Translations under genes and position numbers: made by a program | DNA from: Hydractinia symbiolongicarpus | Taxonomy: Eukaryota > Cnidaria > Hydrozoa > Anthoathecata > Hydractiniidae | DNA: 64,000 nucleotides | Direction of reading: 5' to 3' | NCBI RefSeq assembly: GCF_029227915.1 | Contig: NC_079875.1 | Location: forward strand, 31,935,501-31,999,500 | Shown here: positions 22,417 through 33,590 of the stretch, one piece after another | How positions within the stretch are numbered: the first letter of the stretch is position 1 | Layout of the letters: each line of letters opens with the position of its first letter | The notes under the pieces: model-generated | What the model was told of the DNA's origin: nothing | Databases searched by the model: none | Seen by the model: only the letters and a program-made list of their open reading frames with translations

Positions 22417-22789
22417 CAAGTTCCAACCGAAAAAATTGCAATCCATACACATCTAACATGATACAAAGCTCTCTTTTTCGCGCATTTTAATCCATTTTTT
22501 ATTATTCTTTGGCTTTAACCGAAAGATTCCCCGAATCGAACAAATTTAATCCATACATTTGTAACATGAGACAAGTCTCTCTGTTCCACTGAATTTTTGT
22601 CTTATTTTTTATTATTATTTGTCTGTTCGGGTATTTCCTCTCTATAACTCGAACGTCGCAACATGTATCTAGAGCTTTATATCACGCAAGCAGTTTTTTG
22701 CATTGTTTTGGCTCCGTAAACGTAAATAGAGTCTTAATGTTTCATACAAGAAAGCAAACTCGAATTTCGGATGTCTTTTCTTCCCAAGA

Positions 22790-23281
22790 ATAAATCGTTG
22801 AGATAAAATATTTTTTATTTTTTCAGTTCGTTCGAGATTTTATCCTGTACAAAGAAAGATTTCGTCCCCATTCCATGTAAGGGAGAAAAATCACGCTTAA
22901 TGGGCCATTTATGTTCTCACATGTTGTGGAAATTTGAGGGCTAATGCGCGTGACATAGATGTCAAGAAGACGAGCTAACTGCAAAAGAATACATACTGTA
23001 GCGGATCCATGAGTGTAGCGCGTTTTGTGATACCTTACGTTGATCGTACACGTAGTTTCGTCCAGTTGGCGCTTCTCGTACTATTTCATCAACATGTTGA
23101 CTGACACCCCTGACCTATGTCTATGTGCATTATACAATGCAAAGCTGGTCATCAAAAAATCATGGACAGTCGTGAACTCCATCATCGTCAAGTTGTTGTC
23201 ATTATAGAGTTCATCATTGCGGTGGCTTGCCACCTCTTTGTAAATTACTTTCCTCCCTACATTTTTCCTAGGTACGGACAT
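22790..23281 (-). pseudogene. Tyrosine-recombinase-like (Crypton-type?) relic, copy 1
   Basis: The minus strand reads NNLTMMEFTTVHDFLMTSFA and LYNAHRHRSGVSVNMLMK, a TAG, then in the same frame YEKRQLDETTCTINVRYHKT with RYTHGSATVCILLQLARLLD and YVTRISPQIST. The RPG-x-V, Y/D-HKT and L-x-x-YVTRIRP pattern resembles the integrase-like domain of Crypton-type recombinase proteins common in invertebrates. The conserved C-terminal H-x-x-R and Tyr boxes are not present, and the frame is lost after about 22860. Assignment is from pattern only. Confidence 0.4.
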
Positions 23282-24075
23282 CTAAAGATACAATCAAGAT
23301 AAAATGACCCCTTTAATATGTCTTCTGTAGCAAAAACACTCCATCCTAAATAGACAGAAAAGTACAGTTAGGTTAAGCAATTTTGGTTTCACCTATTGTG
23401 TGATTAATATATAATTTCTTTGAATTTGGTTTGTCAGTTTCGTTATTGATCCATTCATTTAATTCTTCATTAAATGAAACCTAGAACCTAGAACCTTGCC
23501 TGGTCTTGACTCTACATCTCTGATTCTTCTAAAATAGAAAAAGGTTAGCTATCACATAAACATACATGATGAACACCTGTTAGAGCTATCACTTTATTTG
23601 CTTTTTCCTAAAGTTGTCTTAAAGCCGAACAACTACAAAAACGTGCCTGTACTGGATTTTCTCCTTTAATATTCTCCTCTTTTGATCTTCTAGTTGCATT
23701 GCATTTCGACTATACAAAAAATAATATTTAATAAATAATAATAATGATTTTTTGTTCTTTTACAAATGCAATTTTCCAATGTAATGATTTTAATTTCATT
23801 CAAAGCACGATTACTGTATGTGTAATTTTTTTTTGTTTTTGGCAACCCTGTTGCATGTTAAATTTGTGTCGTTAAAATGAAAAATATATACACTAATCGT
23901 CCCAAATTAGTCTGTAAAGTAAATATAAGTGATTTATGAAGGATTCGCTTCTAGCAAGAGCAAATGTATTCCGAGTTCCACTAATACAATATCCCTAAAA
24001 TAAATTGTCGTTTAACGTGCAAACAAGACAAAAGAGGATCTAGATCTTAAAAATAATTTGTCGCCTAACCAGGGT

Positions 24076-24270
24076 TTATTTATAACTGAAGGACAAAAAA
24101 AACTTGTCTGAAGAGAATATGTTAAAAGCAAAAATTGCAAGCTGCCGAACCTGCAAAATAAAGTGTTCTTTTGCACACACAGACTTTTCAAGAATTTTAT
24201 TGTAAGGTTCTTCCTCTTCCTTGTTTTCTATATCATTGTCCTTCTTTGTTTCCCACTTCATCTTTAACAT
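24076..24270 (-). other. Charged helical ORF, possible exon, copy 1
   Basis: A 65-codon frame with KKDNDIENKEEEEPYNKILE, a likely coiled-coil segment. It lies downstream (in minus-strand sense) of the kinase relic and could be one of its 3' exons, but I cannot join them. The identical copy is at 30429-30623. Confidence 0.25.
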
Positions 24271-25184
24271 CTTTCGATGTGTTCCTTACACAGAAATTGA
24301 ATTTAAAATAGTTTGTAAAACACGAGCACAAACAAAAATTTTCATATACCTCCTGGGTGCTTTCCAGCTGCTTCTGCGTACTTTCGAACTGTGTAACTAG
24401 CTTAAACGATCAAAAACAATGAAAACTGGATATGTACGAAACTTGATAAACATTTATTACCTAATAAACATTACGTAGTGAATTTAATTAGGTTTTGGTA
24501 AGAAATAATTTAAACGTGATTAGTGCTCTAAAACAGGAAATTGTTGATGTACATATAAAATTGTCTTTCACTCTAACTTTTTTTAAGGTTGCAGCTAGTT
24601 AAAAGTTAGATCATTGATTAATTGCACATAATTTATGTAAATACACAGTGCAGTTATCATTTATTATTTTTTATTTACGGTTATGAGTGGAATATGTAGT
24701 ACATGCACCTTAAATTGAAAAGGAAATGGGTAAATAAAACAATACCCAATAATAGTAATTGATGTTGATGCGTGATAATTTTGAAGTATATAGCGATATG
24801 CACATCTTACAACGATCTAACTTTTAACTTCCCGCAGCCTAGCCCTTCTATTTCTGTTTCTTGTGTTAAAAAAAGTTTTTTGTCTTCAAAATTTAAATTG
24901 TAGTGGAATACCATCCCAAATCGAATCAACCATAAAAGATAAATAATAAAGATATATGAAAATAGCAACTTAGGTTGGGACTTTTTATATTTTTGATTGA
25001 TTTGAGTGTCTTAATCACATGCATTTGAGAGATGAAATGAATTGACAAAGAAATATAAGAAACACACTTGAGAAAATTAGATATATAGCTTGAATTCTGT
25101 TGTTGAGGTTGTTCATTCACTTTTTGGACCCCACAAATATCTTAGAATATGCAACCTACACAATTAATGCTAAGAAAATTATGC

Positions 25185-26040
25185 AGAGAATACAAAAAAA
25201 TGAACTGTATACATAATGTACCATACCATGTTCATATCAGGCCTTGAATCCGGAGTCTCATTCCAAGAACTGGTAATAATTCCTTTCACATTCTCAATGG
25301 TTTCTTCTTGATATACATTTTTCAGTTGGTCTACCATTGGTCTTTTACCAATAGATAGGGCTTGCAACAACATTGAATAGTTGATAACTGCAAGAACGCC
25401 ACTCCACACAGAACAACTAGCTCTTCAAATTTCAAATGATGTTATTGCAAAGGCATATACATCTGTTTTATAAGGATGTGATATAGTGTTTGTACAAATT
25501 TCAGGTGCTTTATTGGCTTGTTTGAGTCTTAGTTGATGTAACTGTTTTTTTTAATTTCAACTATGTCATAAAAGTCAGTCAGCTTTATTTCCAAACGTTT
25601 TAATCTCCCTGTCACACGTACATATGATGGCTTGAATAATTTCATTTTGATGTAAAAACTGCATTTCTCTAGCAGATTGCAAAATGATAGAGTCTATCAT
25701 TTAAACATACGTAATTATTTTCATTAAACTCTGATTAAATTCCGACTAGCTGTGACACATTGTGCACTTTTTCATTTTCAACAAAAGTACTGCAAAAGTC
25801 AAAAAAACAAAACAGATGGCCTTATGGTGCTTGAGCTTCCTTAAATTTTTTGCTATATTTAACATCTTTTTTCTGGACAACTGCCTTTCAAAAACCTTTA
25901 TTGCTGCATCTTTTCCCGCAAGGTATGTTTGTATACTACGGAAAAAGATCCGTCATCAATTCTGACCGTGAAGTTTAAAGGCATATTTTCCACTTCATAA
26001 TGCTTAATCTTTTGTTCCAGTTTAAGAATTTTCATGAAGA
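25185..26040 (-). pseudogene. Protein kinase relic, copy 1
   Basis: Kinase subdomains appear in order on the minus strand: glycine loop (RIDDGSFSVVYKHT), VAIK-type lysine after a frame change (DAAIKVFERQLSRKK), helix E (AREMQFLHQNEII), the catalytic-loop tail KPSYVRVTG, KLTDFYD in place of DFG, APE (KAPEICTNT), DVYAFAITSFEI, and subdomain XI (SSWNETPDSRPDMNM). The HRD triplet before KPS is missing, DFG glycine is tyrosine, and there are several frameshifts and a stop. The sequence is closest in style to tyrosine-kinase-like (RIPK-type) kinases. Catalysis is impossible. Acceptor and donor-like sites nearby suggest the locus once was a spliced host gene. Confidence 0.75.
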
Positions 26041-26585
26041 GGAAGGGTCTGACCTGCTATCATATGTAAAGTATCCTGCAAAGTCCCTAAATATGCGTCA
26101 TAGTTATAGACATAGCTATGGCTGAAAAAACATATATAGTTTTCAGCATAATGAATGATAAAATGTGTTGCTATTAATAGCAACATATTTGCTACTCGTG
26201 TTGTTATCTTGAATGCAATTATTTTTATTAAACTGTCCTTACCCTTCAAAAAGGGAAACCTAGATGAAATAACATAGGTTATTTTTTATTACAATACTAA
26301 AATATGACACTTTTATAATTGATAATTAGTGAGTTAGTTTACCGCATGCTTTGAAACTCAATTATCCAAGTAAACAAAGCCAATTACTACTAGCTCGCAG
26401 AACCCCACCTACGCCATTTTTTCACCATTTTCTGAAATATAAATGTTTGTATTTTACATTTTTTTTTCGGATAAGATCCCTTTTCAAGGAAATAAAGAAC
26501 TTGAAAACTTAGTGGACTACACAAAGTCCAAAACTAAAGTTGCGAGTATTTGTTGTGTTCATAAGTAATCTTTTCTTTTAACGAA

Positions 26586-26657
26586 ACTTTTCTGTTCCTG
26601 TCCGCGGAAAAAAGTTGAAATGAGTTCAACTTTTTCCGTGGACAGGGACAGAAAACT
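26586..26657. repeat. Hairpin with ~33 bp arms, copy 1
   Basis: TTTTCTGTTCCTGTCCGCGG and on is followed after a four-base centre by its near-complement ending TCCGTGGACAGGGACAGAAAA. Only a few mismatches are present. The same hairpin is at 32939-33010. It may be a small palindromic element or a structured RNA. Confidence 0.8.
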
Positions 26658-26944
26658 TAACAGCCAATGAGAAAACAGAAATTAAAACTTTCCGTTTCTT
26701 TTCACTGAAAGTTTTCTTAAAGTGGAAAGCAGCCTTAAGAATAATGAGATAAAGTTTGACCTTCATAGCGCAAAAATATGCGACCGCGCTATTTAGCGCT
26801 GATTTCACTGCAGTTTCTTTTAATTGAAACTGTCAACAAAACCCGAGGCTACGAAAAAATTCGGATTTACATTAAATAGAAACAAAATGTTGTAATCAGC
26901 CATGGTATGCACGATTTTTGTTTTATGGAAAAAGACCAACTTAC

Positions 26945-27010
26945 TTTATTTGCATCTTGTAACTGTTCGTGTTGCGAAATTTCAAAAATTGACTGGTTCA
27001 ATCTTGTCTC
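26945..27010 (-). other. Possible coiled-coil exon of the kinase locus, copy 1
   Basis: A 66 bp block bounded on the minus strand by GCGCAG and GTAAGT encodes 22 residues (ETRLNQSIFEISQHEQLQDA and two more), heptad-like and stop-free. Its place upstream of the kinase relic would suit a linker exon. Weak, because it is short; copy 2 is at 33298-33363. Confidence 0.3.
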
Positions 27011-27237
27011 CTGCGCCTCTTATACTGTAAAAGCATAATCTCTGGAAACAAGATTGGTTGTTGACCTCGTTTTTGTACTCAAGATGATAGCCGGTTGAAT
27101 GTGATCCTACTAAAACGTAGGAACTGCAAAAACAGAACAAAACAAAATGTAATAAACAAACATGGAAGTAAAATTTAAATGCCGGTTAGTAAATTGGCAC
27201 ATTCGTCAATTTTTTCCGACAAAGAGCACATATTTTC

Positions 27238-28764
27238 CAATGATGTAAATAAAAAACTAGATGTCTAACTCCGCAAAAATTACGCAAGAGACTTTAGAAA
27301 AATATGATAACCAGTAGCCATTATGAATTGAGGCAAAACAATCGAAAGGAGTGTCGTGTAAGCTGGCTAACTAGCAATAAAAGTGAAAGATAAATTCATA
27401 GTGTACATATAAATGCATGTTTGACGTCAAACACCTTTAAAAATCAACAATTTGGTTGATTGTTGTCGCAGTCCAATATTATTTTTATGTAGTTTTTCTT
27501 TGTTGAACTCCTTTTCGTATGAATATAAGCGGATTTTTATGTACAAGTTGATGATGACTTTTGCCAATTGAGTTGAGTGTAGGTCCTCAGCATATGGTTC
27601 ACTTTCTTTGTCATGTTCATTTAATTGTGGGAAAGGATTGATAAATGATTGGTTGACAGAATTCAAAATAAAATTTTTGTTTAATTTAGATGGATGATAA
27701 ATTAATGACTTAATACAGCTTTCAGTAGCACCAACAATCTGACAAACTGATGAAGATGGTCTGATAAGTCCACATCTATCTTTTGAAGAAATCAAAGAGA
27801 GTGATGGGTTTACACACTTTGGATAATGATGCTCAATTTCCATTACAGATGGTGAATATTGGATTGCATTGGCACAAGGGATACATGACACTTTTCTGAC
27901 CATTTTCCGAACTATAAAACCAGATATGTATCCCAGTATTTTCCTTATAGAATGAGAACTGGTTTGTATCAAATGGCACCACAGAAAGTTCTTCATCATC
28001 ACTCTCATCTTCAACAACTTCAAGTGGAGAGCTTCGTTTGTTCCATTTAAGCGAAAAAACAGAACCAATTGATTGAGGCTCAAACATCAGACAATTTGCA
28101 TGTTTTGAGCCAACAATAGCATTACGCAGCAAAATTCTTTTCAAGCTGGACTTAAATTGTCGAACGTCTGGGTTGGTGTTGAAGCCATTCTTGCCCCTAA
28201 TGCAAGCAAAGAGAAGCTCACGATGATCTTGTGATGTTTTGTAGGTTAACATGTAATGAAATGGGCTTTCAGGACAATTTAAGAGATTGTAACTCAGAGT
28301 ACATATACTTTGAGCATTAATGATCATACCAAGGACAAATGTTCTTCTACGATGCTGCAACAAAGGCATACTGCTTACATCAGTCAATGTTGACAAGTAA
28401 TGAATCGATTCAGTCACAACAGATTTCCAGACAGTGTAATTTTTTGCAAATACAGGCTTTTTAAAACCTGTACCAAAGGGACTTCTGACATTTACATGTC
28501 AAACAAGCGATCCACCACTCTGATGAATTTTATAGTGCCAGCTGAGTCAAGGCAATCCGGATGGTCAGACTCCATAAGGAATTGAAGAGCATCTGCAACA
28601 GAGCTACTCAATGTTTGAGCAGCAATACGAACATTCATCTTGTGTCGGTGGAATAAAACATGTGATTTTGACAATTTGTTACCGAATTTGAGTCCTTCTT
28701 TTTCTTGAATAGAATGAAGCAGCTTAATGTGTTCCCATTTAATTATTTGTCCATCTTTATCCTT
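27238..28764 (-). mobile_element. P element, right-truncated by the duplication breakpoint
   Basis: Identical to the left half of the complete element at 33591-36564, including the terminal repeat CAATGATGTAAATAAAAAAC and the flanking ATATTTTC (27230-27237). It stops where copy 1 of the tandem duplication stops, so its truncation comes from the duplication, not from abortive transposition. Confidence 0.95.
27427..28764 (-). pseudogene. P-element transposase, C-terminal part (copy 1)
   Basis: Carries the same frames and the same lesions as the second copy: 28764-28498 (SHVLFHRHKMNVRIAAQTLS...DRLFDM), then 28417-27833 with KTSQDHRELLFACIRGK, then 28083-27427 with KILGYISGFIVRKMVRK. The reading frame is broken at about 28490 and about 27960. 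The N-terminal THAP domain and most of the catalytic core are absent from this copy because of the breakpoint at 28764. Confidence 0.93.
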
Positions 28765-29141
28765 TATCCAAGTTCCAACCGAAAAAATTGCAATCCATAC
28801 ACATCTAACATGATACAAAGCTCTCTTTTTCGCGCATTTTAATCCATTTTTTATTATTCTTTGGCTTTAACCGAAAGATTCCCCGAATCGAACAAATTTA
28901 ATCCATACATTTGTAACATGAGACAAGTCTCTCTGTTCCACTGAATTTTTGTCTTATTTTTTATTATTATTTGTCTGTTCGGGTATTTCCTCTCTATAAC
29001 TCGAACGTCGCAACATGTATCTAGAGCTTTATATCACGCAAGCAGTTTTTTGCATTGTTTTGGCTCCGTAAACGTAAATAGAGTCTTAATGTTTCATACA
29101 AGAAAGCAAACTCGAATTTCGGATGTCTTTTCTTCCCAAGA

Positions 29142-29633
29142 ATAAATCGTTGAGATAAAATATTTTTTATTTTTTCAGTTCGTTCGAGATTTTATCCTGT
29201 ACAAAGAAAGATTTCGTCCCCATTCCATGTAAGGGAGAAAAATCACGCTTAATGGGCCATTTATGTTCTCACATGTTGTGGAAATTTGAGGGCTAATGCG
29301 CGTGACATAGATGTCAAGAAGACGAGCTAACTGCAAAAGAATACATACTGTAGCGGATCCATGAGTGTAGCGCGTTTTGTGATACCTTACGTTGATCGTA
29401 CACGTAGTTTCGTCCAGTTGGCGCTTCTCGTACTATTTCATCAACATGTTGACTGACACCCCTGACCTATGTCTATGTGCATTATACAATGCAAAGCTGG
29501 TCATCAAAAAATCATGGACAGTCGTGAACTCCATCATCGTCAAGTTGTTGTCATTATAGAGTTCATCATTGCGGTGGCTTGCCACCTCTTTGTAAATTAC
29601 TTTCCTCCCTACATTTTTCCTAGGTACGGACAT
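29142..29633 (-). pseudogene. Tyrosine-recombinase-like relic, copy 2
   Basis: Second copy of the relic at 22790-23281, offset 6352 bp, with the same in-frame TAG after NMLMK. No difference from copy 1 was noticed. Confidence 0.4.
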
Positions 29634-30428
29634 CTAAAGATACAATCAAGATAAAATGACCCCTTTAATATGTCTTCTGTAGCAAAAACACTCCATCCTA
29701 AATAGACAGAAAAGTACAGTTAGGTTAAGCAATTTTGGTTTCACCTATTGTGTGATTAATATATAATTTCTTTGAATTTGGTTTGTCAGTTTCGTTATTG
29801 ATCCATTCATTTAATTCTTCATTAAATGAAACCTAGAACCTAGAACCTTGCCTGGTCTTGACTCTACATCTCTGATTCTTCTAAAATAGAAAAAGGTTAG
29901 CTATCACATAAACATACATGATGAACACCTGTTAGAGCTATCACTTTATTTGCTTTTTCCTAAAGTTGTCTTAAAGCCGAACAACTACAAAAACGTGCCT
30001 GTACTGGATTTTCTCCTTTAATATTCTCCTCTTTTGATCTTCTAGTTGCATTGCATTTCGACTATACAAAAAATAATATTTAATAAATAATAATAATGAT
30101 TTTTTGTTCTTTTACAAATGCAATTTTCCAATGTAATGATTTTAATTTCATTCAAAGCACGATTACTGTATGTGTAATTTTTTTTTGTTTTTGGCAACCC
30201 TGTTGCATGTTAAATTTGTGTCGTTAAAATGAAAAATATATACACTAATCGTCCCAAATTAGTCTGTAAAGTAAATATAAGTGATTTATGAAGGATTCGC
30301 TTCTAGCAAGAGCAAATGTATTCCGAGTTCCACTAATACAATATCCCTAAAATAAATTGTCGTTTAACGTGCAAACAAGACAAAAGAGGATCTAGATCTT
30401 AAAAATAATTTTGTCGCCTAACCAGGGT

Positions 30429-30623
30429 TTATTTATAACTGAAGGACAAAAAAAACTTGTCTGAAGAGAATATGTTAAAAGCAAAAATTGCAAGCTGCCG
30501 AACCTGCAAAATAAAGTGTTCTTTTGCACACACAGACTTTTCAAGAATTTTATTGTAAGGTTCTTCCTCTTCCTTGTTTTCTATATCATTGTCCTTCTTT
30601 GTTTCCCACTTCATCTTTAACAT
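30429..30623 (-). other. Charged helical ORF, copy 2
   Basis: Second copy of 24076-24270 with identical translation. The one-base insertion separating the two offset values lies just upstream, near 30411. Confidence 0.25.
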
Positions 30624-31537
30624 CTTTCGATGTGTTCCTTACACAGAAATTGAATTTAAAATAGTTTGTAAAACACGAGCACAAACAAAAATTTTCATAT
30701 ACCTCCTGGGTGCTTTCCAGCTGCTTCTGCGTACTTTCGAACTGTGTAACTAGCTTAAACGATCAAAAACAATGAAAACTGGATATGTACGAAACTTGAT
30801 AAACATTTATTACCTAATAAACATTACGTAGTGAATTTAATTAGGTTTTGGTAAGAAATAATTTAAACGTGATTAGTGCTCTAAAACAGGAAATTGTTGA
30901 TGTACATATAAAATTGTCTTTCACTCTAACTTTTTTTAAGGTTGCAGCTAGTTAAAAGTTAGATCATTGATTAATTGCACATAATTTATGTAAATACACA
31001 GTGCAGTTATCATTTATTATTTTTTATTTACGGTTATGAGTGGAATATGTAGTACATGCACCTTAAATTGAAAAGGAAATGGGTAAATAAAACAATACCC
31101 AATAATAGTAATTGATGTTGATGCGTGATAATTTTGAAGTATATAGCGATATGCACATCTTACAACGATCTAACTTTTAACTTCCCGCAGCCTAGCCCTT
31201 CTATTTCTGTTTCTTGTGTTAAAAAAAGTTTTTTGTCTTCAAAATTTAAATTGTAGTGGAATACCATCCCAAATCGAATCAACCATAAAAGATAAATAAT
31301 AAAGATATATGAAAATAGCAACTTAGGTTGGGACTTTTTATATTTTTGATTGATTTGAGTGTCTTAATCACATGCATTTGAGAGATGAAATGAATTGACA
31401 AAGAAATATAAGAAACACACTTGAGAAAATTAGATATATAGCTTGAATTCTGTTGTTGAGGTTGTTCATTCACTTTTTGGACCCCACAAATATCTTAGAA
31501 TATGCAACCTACACAATTAATGCTAAGAAAATTATGC

Positions 31538-32393
31538 AGAGAATACAAAAAAATGAACTGTATACATAATGTACCATACCATGTTCATATCAGGCCTTGA
31601 ATCCGGAGTCTCATTCCAAGAACTGGTAATAATTCCTTTCACATTCTCAATGGTTTCTTCTTGATATACATTTTTCAGTTGGTCTACCATTGGTCTTTTA
31701 CCAATAGATAGGGCTTGCAACAACATTGAATAGTTGATAACTGCAAGAACGCCACTCCACACAGAACAACTAGCTCTTCAAATTTCAAATGATGTTATTG
31801 CAAAGGCATATACATCTGTTTTATAAGGATGTGATATAGTGTTTGTACAAATTTCAGGTGCTTTATTGGCTTGTTTGAGTCTTAGTTGATGTAACTGTTT
31901 TTTTTAATTTCAACTATGTCATAAAAGTCAGTCAGCTTTATTTCCAAACGTTTTAATCTCCCTGTCACACGTACATATGATGGCTTGAATAATTTCATTT
32001 TGATGTAAAAACTGCATTTCTCTAGCAGATTGCAAAATGATAGAGTCTATCATTTAAACATACGTAATTATTTTCATTAAACTCTGATTAAATTCCGACT
32101 AGCTGTGACACATTGTGCACTTTTTCATTTTCAACAAAAGTACTGCAAAAGTCAAAAAAACAAAACAGATGGCCTTATGGTGCTTGAGCTTCCTTAAATT
32201 TTTTGCTATATTTAACATCTTTTTTCTGGACAACTGCCTTTCAAAAACCTTTATTGCTGCATCTTTTCCCGCAAGGTATGTTTGTATACTACGGAAAAAG
32301 ATCCGTCATCAATTCTGACCGTGAAGTTTAAAGGCATATTTTCCACTTCATAATGCTTAATCTTTTGTTCCAGTTTAAGAATTTTCATGAAGA
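31538..32393 (-). pseudogene. Protein kinase relic, copy 2
   Basis: Second copy of the kinase relic at 25185-26040, offset 6353 bp, with the same missing HRD, DFY in place of DFG and frameshifts. Shared lesions show that inactivation came before duplication. Confidence 0.75.
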
Positions 32394-32938
32394 GGAAGGG
32401 TCTGACCTGCTATCATATGTAAAGTATCCTGCAAAGTCCCTAAATATGCGTCATAGTTATAGACATAGCTATGGCTGAAAAAACATATATAGTTTTCAGC
32501 ATAATGAATGATAAAATGTGTTGCTATTAATAGCAACATATTTGCTACTCGTGTTGTTATCTTGAATGCAATTATTTTTATTAAACTGTCCTTACCCTTC
32601 AAAAAGGGAAACCTAGATGAAATAACATAGGTTATTTTTTATTACAATACTAAAATATGACACTTTTATAATTGATAATTAGTGAGTTAGTTTACCGCAT
32701 GCTTTGAAACTCAATTATCCAAGTAAACAAAGCCAATTACTACTAGCTCGCAGAACCCCACCTACGCCATTTTTTCACCATTTTCTGAAATATAAATGTT
32801 TGTATTTTACATTTTTTTTTCGGATAAGATCCCTTTTCAAGGAAATAAAGAACTTGAAAACTTAGTGGACTACACAAAGTCCAAAACTAAAGTTGCGAGT
32901 ATTTGTTGTGTTCATAAGTAATCTTTTCTTTTAACGAA

Positions 32939-33010
32939 ACTTTTCTGTTCCTGTCCGCGGAAAAAAGTTGAAATGAGTTCAACTTTTTCCGTGGACAGGG
33001 ACAGAAAACT
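32939..33010. repeat. Hairpin with ~33 bp arms, copy 2
   Basis: Second copy of the inverted repeat at 26586-26657, same arms and centre (GTTGAAATGAGTTCAAC). Confidence 0.8.
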
Positions 33011-33297
33011 TAACAGCCAATGAGAAAACAGAAATTAAAACTTTCCGTTTCTTTTCACTGAAAGTTTTCTTAAAGTGGAAAGCAGCCTTAAGAATAATGA
33101 GATAAATTTTGACCTTCATAGCGCAAAAATATGCGACCGCGCTATTTAGCGCTGATTTCACTGCAGTTTCTTTTAATTGAAACTGTCAACAAAACCCGAG
33201 GCTACGAAAAAATTCGGATTTACATTAAATAGAAACAAAATGTTGTAATCAGCCATGGTATGCACGATTTTTGTTTTATGGAAAAAGACCAACTTAC

Positions 33298-33363
33298 TTT
33301 ATTTGCATCTTGTAACTGTTCGTGTTGCGAAATTTCAAAAATTGACTGGTTCAATCTTGTCTC
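33298..33363 (-). other. Possible coiled-coil exon of the kinase locus, copy 2
   Basis: Second copy of 26945-27010 with the same splice-like boundaries. In this copy the complete P element lies upstream of it on the minus strand. Confidence 0.3.
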
Positions 33364-33590
33364 CTGCGCCTCTTATACTGTAAAAGCATAATCTCTGGAA
33401 ACAAGATTGGTTGTTGACCTCGTTTTTGTACTCAAGATGATAGCCGGTTGAATGTGATCCTACTAAAACGTAGGAACTGCAAAAACAGAACAAAACAAAA
33501 TGTAATAAACAAACATGGAAGTAAAATTTAAATGCCGGTTAGTAAATTGGCACATTCGTCAATTTTTTCCGACAAAGAGCACATATTTTC

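Larger units (their letters stand above)
22417..28764. repeat. Tandem duplication, copy 1 (6.35 kb)
   Basis: Every stretch compared recurs at +6352 bp, then +6353 bp after a one-base difference near 24058 (six versus five T-A boundary bases in ...AAAATAATTTG). A substitution near 26755 (AAAGTTTGACC versus AAATTTTGACC) is the only other difference I saw. Copy 1 ends inside a P element at CCATCTTTATCCTT. The junction adds four bases (TATC) and then copy 2 starts with CAAGTTCCAACCG. Contents: recombinase-like relic, decayed kinase, hairpin, P-element left part. Confidence 0.97.

Noticed and set aside
23117-23302. Plus-strand 61-codon ORF (and its copy at 29469)
   Set aside because: Antisense to the recombinase-like relic, which gives the better protein pattern.
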